DNA of 45,573 nucleotides, from contig NZ_DHYG01000044.1 in NCBI RefSeq assembly GCF_002414005.1, positions 1 through 45,573 of the forward strand, in the 5' to 3' direction. Shown here one piece after another: positions 18,443-27,027 of the stretch. The notes under the pieces were generated by a model that searched no databases, was not told the DNA's origin, and worked only from the letters and a program-made list of their open reading frames with translations. Position 1 is the first letter of the stretch. Each line of letters begins with the position of its first letter. This DNA comes from Psychrobacter sp. UBA5136. Its GTDB lineage: Bacteria; Pseudomonadota; Gammaproteobacteria; Pseudomonadales; Moraxellaceae. Both the position numbers and the translations under genes were made by a program.

Positions 18443-18564
18443 TAAGTACTGATAAACTAAGTGCTGATAAATGAAGCCCTTATAAGTTAAAACTGATAAA
18501 ACATAAGTACTGATAAACTAAGTGCTGATAAATGAAGCCCTTATAAGTTAAAACTGATAAAACA
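18443..18564. repeat. Perfect 61-bp tandem duplication
   Basis: Two identical 61-bp units occupy 18443-18503 and 18504-18564. Within them CTGATAAA recurs at about 15-bp spacing, and similar degenerate units precede the array from about 18425. It ends 33 bp before the kinase ATG, so it lies in the 5' leader or promoter region of that gene. 61 is not a multiple of three and no frame stays open, so it is non-coding. Confidence 0.95.
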
Positions 18565-18597
18565 AATGCTAATAAATTCATTGAGGAGAAATAGGCA

Positions 18598-19617
18598 ATG
18601 TATGATGTGATGGCGATAGGTAACGCCTTGGTCGACCACGAATATGTACTGTCGGATGCAGCGCTAGAAGAGACTGAGCTCACCAAAGGCAATATGACGC
18701 TGGCAGGACTAGAAGAGCAGCAGCAGTTACTGGCTTATTTTAAACTGGCAGAAATTGCGCCATCAAAACAAGCGGGCGGCGGCTCAGCGGCCAATGCCAT
18801 GTACGCTTTTGCAAGTTTGGGCGGCAAACCTTTTTATGCCTGCCGCGTCGGTGATGACACACAGGGTGAGTTTTATCTAAAAGACTTGCACGAAGCGGGC
18901 GTTGCTACCTCACCGCAGTCCATCCACGCAGGCGGCGTGACAGGTTCCTGTGTCGTTGCAGTGACTGAAGATGGCGAGCGTACCATGCAAACCTTCCTTG
19001 GTACGTCAAGCGATATTACCGCTGACAACGTCGATTTTGAGGCATTAACCAAAGCAGGATGGTTGTATTTAGAAGGTTATTTGGCAATGTCTGAAGGTAT
19101 TCAGCCAGCGATGACCCAGTTGCGCCAACAAGCCGTTGTCCATGGTGCCAAAATCGCCGTCAGCTTTGCCGATCCTGCGGTGGTGAAGTTTGCCAAAGAC
19201 GGTTTGCTGAATATGCTTGGCAATAAAGTTGCGGTGATATTTTGTAATAGCGAAGAAGCAAAATTATTTACCGATAAAAAGCAGCATAAATCGGCGGCGC
19301 GTGCGTTACTTGAGCATTGTCAAACAGCGGTGGTTACCGATGGGCCAAATGGTGCCATCATCGCTCATCAACCAAATGATGAGTCAGAAATTGAATTTTA
19401 CGACATTCCTACGCCAGTCGTTGCCAATGTTATTGATACCAACGGCGCTGGTGATAACTACTCTGGCGCGTTTTTATATGCTTTATCGCAGCACTACAGT
19501 CTGCCAGAATGCGGACGACTTGCTAGCGAAATCGCCGCGCAGGTCATTCAGCAGTTTGGTCCACGTCTCGCGTCACAAGAGTATCAATATATCTCGCGCC
19601 GCGTTTTAACTGTTTAG
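18598..19617 (+). CDS. PfkB-family sugar/nucleoside kinase (adenosine kinase-like)
   Basis: The 339-residue protein belongs to the ribokinase (PfkB) family. The N-terminal signature lies in AGGGSAANAMYAFASLGG with RVGDDTQGEFY. The C-terminal signature is DTNGAGDNYSGAFLYAL, with the catalytic base Asp286 and the GAGD anion hole. Proteins of this type in proteobacteria are commonly annotated as adenosine kinases, but the sequence alone does not fix whether the substrate is a nucleoside or a sugar. The start has a strong GAGGAG site. The gene is monocistronic or follows rsmI, and ends at a good terminator. Confidence 0.85.
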   Translation: MYDVMAIGNALVDHEYVLSDAALEETELTKGNMTLAGLEEQQQLLAYFKLAEIAPSKQAGGGSAANAMYAFASLGGKPFYACRVGDDTQGEFYLKDLHEAGVATSPQSIHAGGVTGSCVVAVTEDGERTMQTFLGTSSDITADNVDFEALTKAGWLYLEGYLAMSEGIQPAMTQLRQQAVVHGAKIAVSFADPAVVKFAKDGLLNMLGNKVAVIFCNSEEAKLFTDKKQHKSAARALLEHCQTAVVTDGPNGAIIAHQPNDESEIEFYDIPTPVVANVIDTNGAGDNYSGAFLYALSQHYSLPECGRLASEIAAQVIQQFGPRLASQEYQYISRRVLTV

Positions 19618-19663
19618 CGGCTGAATATCTTAGAAAAACCTTTTATGATAAAGCACTTATAAG

Positions 19664-19693
19664 AAAGCCCATATCCTAGAATGTGGGCTTTTT
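19664..19693 (+). terminator. Terminator after the PfkB kinase
   Basis: AAAGCCCATAT (19664-19674) pairs with ATGTGGGCTTT (19681-19691), including one wobble, around a 6-nt loop, and ends in a run of five T. It lies between convergent genes and may also work weakly for metY. Confidence 0.88.
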
Positions 19694-19740
19694 CGCTTGC
19701 ATTGATAACATCAATAACATAACAGCAAACTATCTTTTAA

Positions 19741-21045
19741 TTAAGCGGCGGCAAGTGCTTGCTCTAAGTCGGCTTTGATATCGTCAATGTGTTCAATACC
19801 AATTGAGAGACGCACCATATCCGCACTAACGCCGGCGTTTTCTAGCTCTTGCTCATTAAGCTGACGATGGGTCGTGGTTGCTGGGTGACAAGCGAGCGAC
19901 TTAGCATCACCGATATTGACCAAACGCGTAATCAGTTGCAGCGCATCGATAAAGCGCGCCCCAGCTTCAAGTCCGCCTTTTACCCCAAAGGTTAAAATAG
20001 CAGATGGCGTGCCCTTCATGTATTTTTTAGCAAGCTCATGCTCAGGATGGTCAGGCAAACCTGCATATTTCACCCACGCAACCTTATCGTGGTCGCGTAG
20101 ATATTCAGCAACGGCTTGCGCGTTTTGTACATGACGCTCCATACGCAAGCTTAAGGTTTCCATACCTTGCAAGATACCAAAGGCGTTTAATGGGCTGATT
20201 GCCGCACCGGTGTTACGTAGCGGAGCGACGCGCGCACGGGCGATAAAGGCTGCTGCGCCAACGTCTTTGACAAAGTTGACACCGTGATAGCTTTCATCTG
20301 GCGTATTTAACAGCGGGAAACGCTCAGGATAATCGCCCCAAGGGAAGGTACCACTATCAACAATCGCCCCGCCAATCGAGGTACCCGTACCGCTCATATA
20401 TTTGGTCAATGAATGAATGACAACATCAGCGCCAAACTCAAATGGACGGCACAGCGCAGGCGTTGCTACCGTGCTATCAATCACCACTGGCACGCCGTAT
20501 TCATGGGCAATGTCACTTAGCGCTTGGATATCAACGATGTTGCCCAGTGGATTACCAATGCTTTCAGCAAAGACCATCTTGGTTTTATCATCGATTAAGT
20601 CGCGAATCGCTACAGGGTTTTTATGATCAAAAAAGCGCACTTCGATACCTTGGCGCGGCAAAGCATGAGCAAATAAATTATAAGTGCCGCCATAGAGCGT
20701 TGATACGGCGACGATATTATCGCCCGCTTCACAAATGGTTTGAATCGCATATGTGATGGCCGCCATACCAGACGCGACCGCAAGCGCCCCAATACCGCCT
20801 TCAAGTGCGGCAACGCGCTCTTCTAACACCGCAGTGGTCGGGTTCATAATACGGGTATAAATATTGCCGGCAACCTTTAAATCAAACAAGTCTGCGCCAT
20901 GCTGGGTATTATCAAAGGCGTACGAGCTGGTATGGTAAATAGGCACGGCGACCGACTTGGTGGTGGGCTCAACACTATAACCGGCGTGAATCGCCAAAGT
21001 CTCAAGATGCGGGGTATTTTTTTTAGCTGCTTGTCCGTCACTCAT
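19741..21045 (-). CDS. metY: O-acetylhomoserine sulfhydrylase
   Basis: This PLP enzyme makes homocysteine from O-acetylhomoserine and sulfide for methionine synthesis. The 434-residue length and the motifs TLAIHAGYSVEP, YTRIMNPTT, ASGMAAITYAI and SIGNPLGNIVDI are those of the MetY class of the Cys/Met metabolism family. The Schiff-base lysine is Lys215 in HSLTKYMSGTGT. The family also contains cystathionine synthases and MetZ, but the long form with the extra region before NTPDESYHG favours MetY. The start is supported by AGGAG. It stands alone after the nfuA terminator. I see no SAM riboswitch or MetJ box in the short leader. Confidence 0.93.
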   Translation of the reverse strand: MSDGQAAKKNTPHLETLAIHAGYSVEPTTKSVAVPIYHTSSYAFDNTQHGADLFDLKVAGNIYTRIMNPTTAVLEERVAALEGGIGALAVASGMAAITYAIQTICEAGDNIVAVSTLYGGTYNLFAHALPRQGIEVRFFDHKNPVAIRDLIDDKTKMVFAESIGNPLGNIVDIQALSDIAHEYGVPVVIDSTVATPALCRPFEFGADVVIHSLTKYMSGTGTSIGGAIVDSGTFPWGDYPERFPLLNTPDESYHGVNFVKDVGAAAFIARARVAPLRNTGAAISPLNAFGILQGMETLSLRMERHVQNAQAVAEYLRDHDKVAWVKYAGLPDHPEHELAKKYMKGTPSAILTFGVKGGLEAGARFIDALQLITRLVNIGDAKSLACHPATTTHRQLNEQELENAGVSADMVRLSIGIEHIDDIKADLEQALAAA

Positions 21046-21108
21046 ATTCTGCTCCTAAAAATTAATGGCATACTAAAGTTATCAAAAACATTCACAATCA
21101 ATAGTCGT

Positions 21109-21139
21109 AAAAAAAGCTGAGTTAATCATAACCCAGCTT
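21109..21139 (-). terminator. Terminator downstream of nfuA
   Basis: On the minus strand AAGCTGGGTT pairs with AACTCAGCTT (a wobble inside) around ATGATT and is followed by a run of T. It lies 131 bp after the nfuA stop and about 60 bp before the metY start, so it separates the two units. Confidence 0.85.
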
Positions 21140-21270
21140 CTTTATTAAAAGAATAGCAAATTTTTCATCTCTTAATGACGAATATTCATAAGTAATATTT
21201 ATAAGCAAATAAACCAGTCAGTAGATACCCATAAAATATTACTATTATAAATATGCTTATTCATCACTCT

Positions 21271-21954
21271 TTATTTATAGTAAGCGTTTTCGGTACGGGT
21301 ATGATCCGTGTCATCGATGACTTGCGTCAGCTCTGGGATTTGCTGCTTAAGCTGCACTTCAACGCCTTGACGTAAGGTCATATCAACCGCTGAACAGCCT
21401 TGACAACCACCGCCGAATTTTAATACGGCGGTTAAACCAACGCCTTCTTCTTCAATCAATTCAAGCAGCTGCACATCACCGCCATGAGCGGCCAAGCTTG
21501 GGTTAATCTCAGACTGCAAGACATAGTTGATACGCTCTTCGACACTGGCATCAGCGCCGACTTTTGGCACTTTTGAATTTGGTGCACGGAACGTCAACTG
21601 CCCGCCAAAACGGTCTTTATTATAATCAATCACCGCATCTTCTAAATAAGGCACGGACGCTGCTTCAATAAACGCCGCAAAATCATCATAGGTCAGTTTT
21701 AAATCAGCGCTGTCTTCTTCGCCCGGTTGATTGTAAGCCATGCAGCACTCTGCGCGCGGCGTACCAGGATGCTCAACGAAAATACGTACACCAATACCTT
21801 CGGTGCCTTGCTTGGCCAATAATTCTGCTAAGTAACCTTGCGCCGCTTCAGTAATGGTGATATTACTTTTGACTTCGGCTTGCTCAGTATCTAACGCTGA
21901 CTCGTAATCGACAGCAGGATCTACTTGCGTGTCAGTTGGATTGTGTTCACTCAT
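21271..21954 (-). CDS. nfuA: Iron-sulfur cluster carrier NfuA
   Basis: The protein delivers [4Fe-4S] clusters to target enzymes. The 227-residue sequence has the two-domain layout of NfuA. A degenerate A-type domain (about 31-130, ITITEAAQGYLAELLAKQG to RFGGQLTFRAPNSKVP) precedes a C-terminal Nfu domain. The cluster-binding pair Cys184 and Cys187 lies in FGGGCQGCSAVDMTLRQG. An acidic extension of about 30 residues precedes the first domain. GGAAG upstream supports the start. It is a single-gene unit, divergent from the hydrolase at 22377. Confidence 0.96.
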   Translation of the reverse strand: MSEHNPTDTQVDPAVDYESALDTEQAEVKSNITITEAAQGYLAELLAKQGTEGIGVRIFVEHPGTPRAECCMAYNQPGEEDSADLKLTYDDFAAFIEAASVPYLEDAVIDYNKDRFGGQLTFRAPNSKVPKVGADASVEERINYVLQSEINPSLAAHGGDVQLLELIEEEGVGLTAVLKFGGGCQGCSAVDMTLRQGVEVQLKQQIPELTQVIDDTDHTRTENAYYK

Positions 21955-22376
21955 AATGCTTCCTATGTGTTATGACACAAGCGTTATATTGCCCACGTCT
22001 ACTGTGTCGTCTGTGTGAGGTTGGGGCTAATGAAATTACCATCATTTTGGCTTATCGTTTTATTGCTCTGCCTGAGATGGTTATTTCTTTATCACTATTT
22101 ATGGCTTCTATTATAGCGCACTTAGCGCGCAATTCCGACCGTACTAGTGTGAATTGGCAGTGGCTGTTTTAAGCACTTATGTTTTAAGCGCTGCTGCGTT
22201 AAGCCGTAGCTATTTTTAACAAGGCTCACTATAGTAAGCTGTCCCCAGCTTTATAGTATATAAAGACGGTGTGCGGACTTATCAAGTCTAGCGGGCGTTG
22301 AATACGGTTAACGCTTGTGTCATAAAAACTTTTGAAAAATGAATAAAAAAAATCTTAACTACCTTGAGAGCGTATT
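21955..22376. other. Divergent spacer between nfuA and an alpha/beta hydrolase
   Basis: The spacer is 422 bp and must carry both promoters. A 15-bp tandem repeat lies at 22165-22194. I see no gene with a ribosome binding site and no recognisable regulator site. Confidence 0.45.
22165..22194. repeat. 15-bp tandem repeat in the nfuA/hydrolase spacer
   Basis: TGTTTTAAGCACTTA (22165-22179) is followed directly by TGTTTTAAGCGCTGC (22180-22194), with 12 of 15 bases identical. Confidence 0.65.
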
Positions 22377-23417
22377 ATGTTGACTGAGAATGTAAGTTTT
22401 GTGAGCACAAAAGATACCGTAAAAATCGCCATCTGGGAGGTGTTCGATAATGAAAAAAGCCATCAACGCTCTAACGATGCTGCCAATAAAGGACAAAATA
22501 TTTTCTTAACGCATGGTACTTTTTCGGATAAAAAAACCTGCTTAAGAATTGCTGAATACTTAGCAGGGTTTGGGCATCATTGTTATATTATGGAATGGCG
22601 CGCTCACGGTGCAAGCTCAAACCCAAAAGATAAATTTAACTTTGAAACCGTTGCAACTTATGATTTTGCTGCGGCTTTTGCTTATTTATTTAGCGAATTA
22701 AAGCTCAGCAATTTACACTGCGTCACCCATAGCGGCGGCGGTGCGTGCTTAACGATGTTTCTCATTCAACATCCGCATTATATCGATAAAATAAACAGCG
22801 TCAGCATGTTTGCCTGCCAAGTGTATGGCGCGATAGTCAGCCCTAAAAATCATTTTAAAATTGTCGCCGCCAAACTGTTCACGCGCCTCTTCGGTTATAT
22901 TCCCGCCAAAAAACTCAAATTAGGCCCGATTAACGAAAACTACTACACCATGAACCAATGGTACGAGTGGAATTTGCATAAAAACTTTCACAGCAGTTTT
23001 ATTGAGCAAAATGATATCGATGCTAATGGTATTAAAAAAAGCGCTTTTGATAGTAACCGTCAACAAAGTGCTGCTGACAGTGAATTTTTTGATTACCGAC
23101 AATATATGCCAACCATTACCACGCCCATTTATGCCATCAGCGCTAAAGGCGATAAATTCATCTCGCCAACTCAAGGTTGCTTGTCACTTTTTAACGACTT
23201 TAACCAGCCTACCAACAACAGCTCTCCTAACAACAATTTTGTCAACAATAACTCTCCCAACAACAATTCTGCCAACGTTTTTCGCGAATACGCGCTCAGT
23301 CATGGCGACTTGGACGATTATAACCATAGCCGCATCCTAAATAGCCGCCCTGCCGCCAAAGAGATTTGGCCAACCGTCGCCGCGTGGATTGACAAACATG
23401 CAGGACGCAGCGCGTAA
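22377..23417 (+). CDS. Alpha/beta hydrolase with Asn-rich insertion
   Basis: The 346-residue protein has an alpha/beta-hydrolase layout: oxyanion region IFLTHGTFSDK, WRAHGASS, nucleophile elbow VTHSGGGACL, a likely acid in ISAKGDKFISP and a histidine in SHGDLDDYNHS. There is no signal peptide, so it is probably cytoplasmic. Between the acid and the histidine lies a low-complexity stretch (QPTNNSSPNNNFVNNNSPNN) encoded by an imperfect 30-bp tandem repeat. GAGAG seven bases upstream supports the start. It could be an esterase or a lipase-like enzyme, but the substrate is unknown. The glutathione S-transferase gene follows after 114 bp. Confidence 0.78.
   Translation: MLTENVSFVSTKDTVKIAIWEVFDNEKSHQRSNDAANKGQNIFLTHGTFSDKKTCLRIAEYLAGFGHHCYIMEWRAHGASSNPKDKFNFETVATYDFAAAFAYLFSELKLSNLHCVTHSGGGACLTMFLIQHPHYIDKINSVSMFACQVYGAIVSPKNHFKIVAAKLFTRLFGYIPAKKLKLGPINENYYTMNQWYEWNLHKNFHSSFIEQNDIDANGIKKSAFDSNRQQSAADSEFFDYRQYMPTITTPIYAISAKGDKFISPTQGCLSLFNDFNQPTNNSSPNNNFVNNNSPNNNSANVFREYALSHGDLDDYNHSRILNSRPAAKEIWPTVAAWIDKHAGRSA
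23213..23272 (+). repeat. Imperfect 30-bp tandem repeat encoding an Asn-rich loop
   Basis: Two 30-bp units (23213-23242 and 23243-23272) match at about 25 positions and encode the repeated Asn/Ser/Pro segment of the hydrolase. Confidence 0.8.
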
Positions 23418-23531
23418 AATCTGCATGATAAGGCTACATCTCCTAAAACTAACTTCACATAATATAACTGACTTAGATGGATGGGCTGTTTAGACTGAAT
23501 CGAACTCAGTCATAAATCAAAGGATTTTTTT

Positions 23532-24161
23532 ATGAAGTTATATATCATGCCGGGCGCTTGCTCAATGGTGCCGCATACCGCCCTTGAATGGACAGGGGCA
23601 GACTATGAGCTGGAGATTTTAGATCAAGATTCGGTGAAGTCAGAAGACTATTTGCGTATCAATCCGCAAGGGGCGGTGCCAGCCATCGTCGATGGGGACA
23701 CCATTGTCACCCAAAATATTGCCACACAAGTTTATATCAATGCCAACTATCCGGAAGCCAATATCTTTGGCACAGATACTTCCCCTGCCGGACAAGCCAA
23801 ACTTATGCAGTGGCTGGCGTTTTTAAATGCGGATTTGCATAAAGCGTTTGGTCCGCTCTTTGCTGCTGAAGGCTTTGTCGAAGGTGATGCGGCACAAGAG
23901 AACCTAAAGAAAAAGGCTAAGGAAAAGATCGTGCATCTGCTCAGACTGCCTAACGAGCAATTGGGCAAAACCGATTATCTAACAGGCAGCAAAACCACTG
24001 CTGATATTTATCTATACGCTGCTTTAACGTGGTCTAAGAAGTTTGCGATTGATTTATCTGACTATAAAAACTTTGATGGCTTTATTAAGCGTATCGAAGA
24101 AGATGCTGGCGTGACTGAAATCTTACGTCAAGAAGAGCTAGAAAAAATCGGCTCGCTATAG
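23532..24161 (+). CDS. Glutathione S-transferase, beta-like
   Basis: The 209-residue protein has the GST layout: an N-terminal thioredoxin-like domain and an all-helical C-terminal domain. MKLYIMPGACSMVPHTALEW carries Cys10, the active-site cysteine position of bacterial beta-class enzymes. NPQGAVPAIVDGDTIVTQN provides the cis-proline glutathione-binding loop. TTADIYLYAAL is the usual C-terminal N-capping region. The start has AAAGGA seven bases upstream. The gene ends at a strong terminator, so it is separate from the NAD cassette. The electrophile substrate is unknown. Confidence 0.9.
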   Translation: MKLYIMPGACSMVPHTALEWTGADYELEILDQDSVKSEDYLRINPQGAVPAIVDGDTIVTQNIATQVYINANYPEANIFGTDTSPAGQAKLMQWLAFLNADLHKAFGPLFAAEGFVEGDAAQENLKKKAKEKIVHLLRLPNEQLGKTDYLTGSKTTADIYLYAALTWSKKFAIDLSDYKNFDGFIKRIEEDAGVTEILRQEELEKIGSL

Positions 24162-24187
24162 ATTTTTATAACGAATTTTTAGAGACA

Positions 24188-24220
24188 CCCTTTTAATGTT
24201 TTAAAAGGGTCTTTTCTTTT
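24188..24220 (+). terminator. Terminator after the glutathione S-transferase
   Basis: CCCTTTTAA (24188-24196) pairs perfectly with TTAAAAGGG (24201-24209) around TGTT and is followed by a T-rich run (TCTTTTCTTTT). Confidence 0.88.
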
Positions 24221-24415
24221 ACAGTCAGCCTTAATAAAAACAGTTGGTCTTAAATAAAATCAAGACAACAATAAACGACGAGCCCATCCACATCAGCAAT
24301 GTCACAGCACTAAACATCTTTGTACTTGTCAGCCTGATACAGCCTGTGTCAGTATTAGCCTCTTTGAGTTATTTTGAATGGATCATTGATCGCAGCAGGT
24401 TAGGAGTTGGTAGGT

Positions 24416-25498
24416 ATGAATGAAGCAGCAGAACAGAGTTTGGATAAGCAACGTTTCGATAAGGAACGTTCAGACGCAAAAAACAATAAAGACTATCGCT
24501 ATTTGGTTTTTATTGGGCGCTTTCAGCCGTTTCACTGTGGTCACAAAGCGGTGGTCGATGAAGCGTTAAAACGTGCCGATAACGTCATTATGCTGATCGG
24601 TTCTGCCAACCTACCACGCAGCCTGCGCAATCCATTTAGCGTCGCTGAGCGGGCGACGATGATAAAAAATGCCTACTCACCAGCGGAAGCGGCGCGTATT
24701 CACTGCGTCGGGCTGGATGATGCGCTCTACAATGACACGCGCTGGCTGCAATACGTGCAAGCGGGCGTCAAATCTGTCACGGGAGATTTAGAAAGCGATA
24801 TTGGACTAATTGGCCATTCAAAAGACAGCTCGTCGTATTATTTATCCTTATTTCCAAACTGGGCGTCGGTTTCTGTGCCCAATTATCATAATTTATCCGC
24901 CACTCCCATTCGCGATAGCTACCTGATGGGCGCGACGCCAACGCCTGAGCGCACCCCTGAATCAACCCGCAACGTTCTCGATGACTTTAAAAAAACCGAT
25001 ACTTATCAAAACCTGCATGAAGAAGCTGATTTTGTCGATAAATACAAACGCCAGTGGGAGTCTGCCCCTTACCCGCCCACCTTTATGACCGCTGATGCGT
25101 TGGTCGTCCAATCAGGGCATATTTTGTTGGTTGAGCGCCGTAGTATGCCGGGGCGCGGGCTGTGGGCGCTACCGGGCGGCTTTTTAAACCCAAAAGAAAC
25201 GCTTTTTGATGCCTGCATCCGTGAGCTACGCGAAGAAACGCGCCTAAAAGTTCCTGAGCCTGTGCTACGCGGCTCTTGCCACAGTCAGCATACCTTTGAC
25301 GACCCTTATCGCTCGGCACGTGGGCGCACGATTACCCAAGCCTTTTATTTTCAGCTAAAAAACGACCCAAAAGGCTTGCCAAAAGTAAAAGGCGGTGACG
25401 ACGCTGCCAAAGCCTTTTGGCTTCCGCTTGCTGAGCTTGATGCGACTATGATGTTTGAAGACCATTATGCAATTATCATCAAAATGGTTGGTTTGTAG
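24416..25498 (+). CDS. nadM: Bifunctional NMN adenylyltransferase / Nudix hydrolase
   Basis: The 360-residue protein fuses two NAD-metabolism domains. The N-terminal domain (about 25-190) is a nucleotidyltransferase: FIGRFQPFHCGHKAVVDEAL with the HxGH motif at 40-43 and a C-terminal ATP site around NLSATPIRDSYL. The C-terminal domain (about 220-355) is a Nudix hydrolase with the box GFLNPKETLFDACIRELREE starting at Gly255. In Acinetobacter and Synechocystis such fusions make NAD from NMN, and the Nudix half cleaves ADP-ribose. The ATG at 24416 is chosen because AGGAG lies nine bases upstream; a TTG just before it has no spacing to that site. nadV follows after 131 bp. Confidence 0.93.
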   Translation: MNEAAEQSLDKQRFDKERSDAKNNKDYRYLVFIGRFQPFHCGHKAVVDEALKRADNVIMLIGSANLPRSLRNPFSVAERATMIKNAYSPAEAARIHCVGLDDALYNDTRWLQYVQAGVKSVTGDLESDIGLIGHSKDSSSYYLSLFPNWASVSVPNYHNLSATPIRDSYLMGATPTPERTPESTRNVLDDFKKTDTYQNLHEEADFVDKYKRQWESAPYPPTFMTADALVVQSGHILLVERRSMPGRGLWALPGGFLNPKETLFDACIRELREETRLKVPEPVLRGSCHSQHTFDDPYRSARGRTITQAFYFQLKNDPKGLPKVKGGDDAAKAFWLPLAELDATMMFEDHYAIIIKMVGL

Positions 25499-25629
25499 GT
25501 TTTTATCGAGTGACTACCCTATCTGTTATTAACAACTTTCACGCCCAAGCCGATAGACGGCAATGGCTCACCGCCGCCACTGTTATTTAAAAAAACAGCT
25601 AAGGCATCTCAAAGCAGAGGAGTTCTGTG

Positions 25630-27027
25630 ATGTATACCAGCAATTTAAACAATTTAATCTTAAATAGCGACAGCTATAAAACCTCGCACTGGGTGCAATA
25701 TCCAAGCGGTAGCGAGTATCTGTCAAGCTACATTGAAGCGCGTAAAGGCGATTACGAGGTGGTGTTTTTTGGTCTGCAAGCCTTTATTAAAGAATACTTA
25801 AGCACACCGATTAGCCATCAAGATATCGATGAAGCCGAAACCGTCATTGAAGCGCACGGCTTGACCTTTAACCGTGCGGGCTGGGAGCTGCTGGTCGATA
25901 AGCATGGCGGCTATCTGCCCCTACGCATCGAAGCCATCCCTGAGGGCAGCGTCGTTCCAGCATCCAATGTGGTCTGCCAAATCATCAATACTGACCCTGA
26001 GTTCTATTGGCTACCAAGCTATATCGAAACGGCGCTCCTGCGCGCGATTTGGTATCCCTCAACCGTCGCTAGTGTCTCGCATTATTGCAAAGGTATTATT
26101 CGTCAGGCACTAGAAAAATCCGCCGACAATACCGAGTCGCTTATTTTCCGTTTGCATGATTTTGGTTCGCGCGGCGCTTCTAGTCAAGAATCTGTCGCCT
26201 TAGGCAGCCTTGCGCATTTGGTAAATTTTGCTGGTACCGACTCATTGACGGCTTTGGTTGCCGCCAGTCGCTGGTATCAGATGGATAAAGAGATGGCCGC
26301 TTTCTCTATTCCTGCTGCTGAGCACAGCACCATGACCGCTTGGGGCCGCGATGGAGAAACTGCCGCTTTTGCCAATATGATTGAGCAGTTTGGCGGCGCA
26401 GGTAAGAGTTTTTCTGTGGTATCTGACAGCTATGATTTATGGAATGCCATTGATAATATCTGGGGCGGTAGCCTAAAAGATGGCGTTAAAAATATGGGCG
26501 GCACTTTAGTTATTCGGCCAGATAGCGGCGATCCTGCAAAAGTCGTGCGTGAGGCTTTAGAGCGCTTGGCGGTAAAATTTGGCACGACCATTAACCGTAA
26601 AGGTTATAAAGTGCTACCTGACTATGTGCGCGTCATCCAAGGCGACGGTATCAGCCCGCAAAGCTTGGGGAGAATTATCGATGTGGTCTTAAACGCAGGC
26701 TTTAGCGCCGACAATATCACCTTTGGGATGGGCGGCGGCCTACTGCAGCAAGTCAATCGCGATACCATGAGCTGGGCGATGAAAGCCAGTGCCATCTCTA
26801 TCAATGGCGTGTGGAAAGACATCTATAAAGACCCCGTCACCAGCCGCTCAAAACGCTCAAAAAAAGGCCGTTTGGCGCTGATAAAAAACAGCGATGGCAC
26901 GTTAGAAACCATCAAAGCTGAAGACTTAGCCGCTAATACAGTTAACCTATTACGAGACGTTTATCTTGATGGACAATTACTCATTGAAGACAGTCTCACC
27001 ACGATTCGGGAGCGCGCAGGATGGTAG
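25630..27027 (+). CDS. nadV: Nicotinamide phosphoribosyltransferase
   Basis: The enzyme joins nicotinamide and PRPP to give NMN, the substrate of NadM, so the two genes form a deamidation-free route to NAD. The 465-residue protein shows LNSDSYKTSHWVQYPSG, HDFGSRGASSQESVALG, the catalytic His232 in SIPAAEHSTMTAWG and VIRPDSGDPAKVV, all typical of NadV/NAMPT. Close homologues are known in Acinetobacter and in some phages. The ATG at 25630, with AGGAG seven bases upstream, is preferred to the GTG directly before it. The stop overlaps the start of the SGNH hydrolase by 7 bases. Confidence 0.95.
   Translation: MYTSNLNNLILNSDSYKTSHWVQYPSGSEYLSSYIEARKGDYEVVFFGLQAFIKEYLSTPISHQDIDEAETVIEAHGLTFNRAGWELLVDKHGGYLPLRIEAIPEGSVVPASNVVCQIINTDPEFYWLPSYIETALLRAIWYPSTVASVSHYCKGIIRQALEKSADNTESLIFRLHDFGSRGASSQESVALGSLAHLVNFAGTDSLTALVAASRWYQMDKEMAAFSIPAAEHSTMTAWGRDGETAAFANMIEQFGGAGKSFSVVSDSYDLWNAIDNIWGGSLKDGVKNMGGTLVIRPDSGDPAKVVREALERLAVKFGTTINRKGYKVLPDYVRVIQGDGISPQSLGRIIDVVLNAGFSADNITFGMGGGLLQQVNRDTMSWAMKASAISINGVWKDIYKDPVTSRSKRSKKGRLALIKNSDGTLETIKAEDLAANTVNLLRDVYLDGQLLIEDSLTTIRERAGW

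Noticed and set aside
18443..18564. Tandem repeats considered as a CRISPR array or origin iterons
   Set aside because: The units are adjacent without spacers, so they are not CRISPR. There are only two copies, with no replication gene nearby.
20946..21108. metY leader considered for a SAM riboswitch
   Set aside because: The space between the nfuA terminator and the start codon is only about 60 bases and shows no conserved riboswitch core.
21972..22172. A 66-codon frame in the nfuA/hydrolase spacer
   Set aside because: It has no ribosome binding site or recognisable motif and overlaps the region where divergent promoters are expected.
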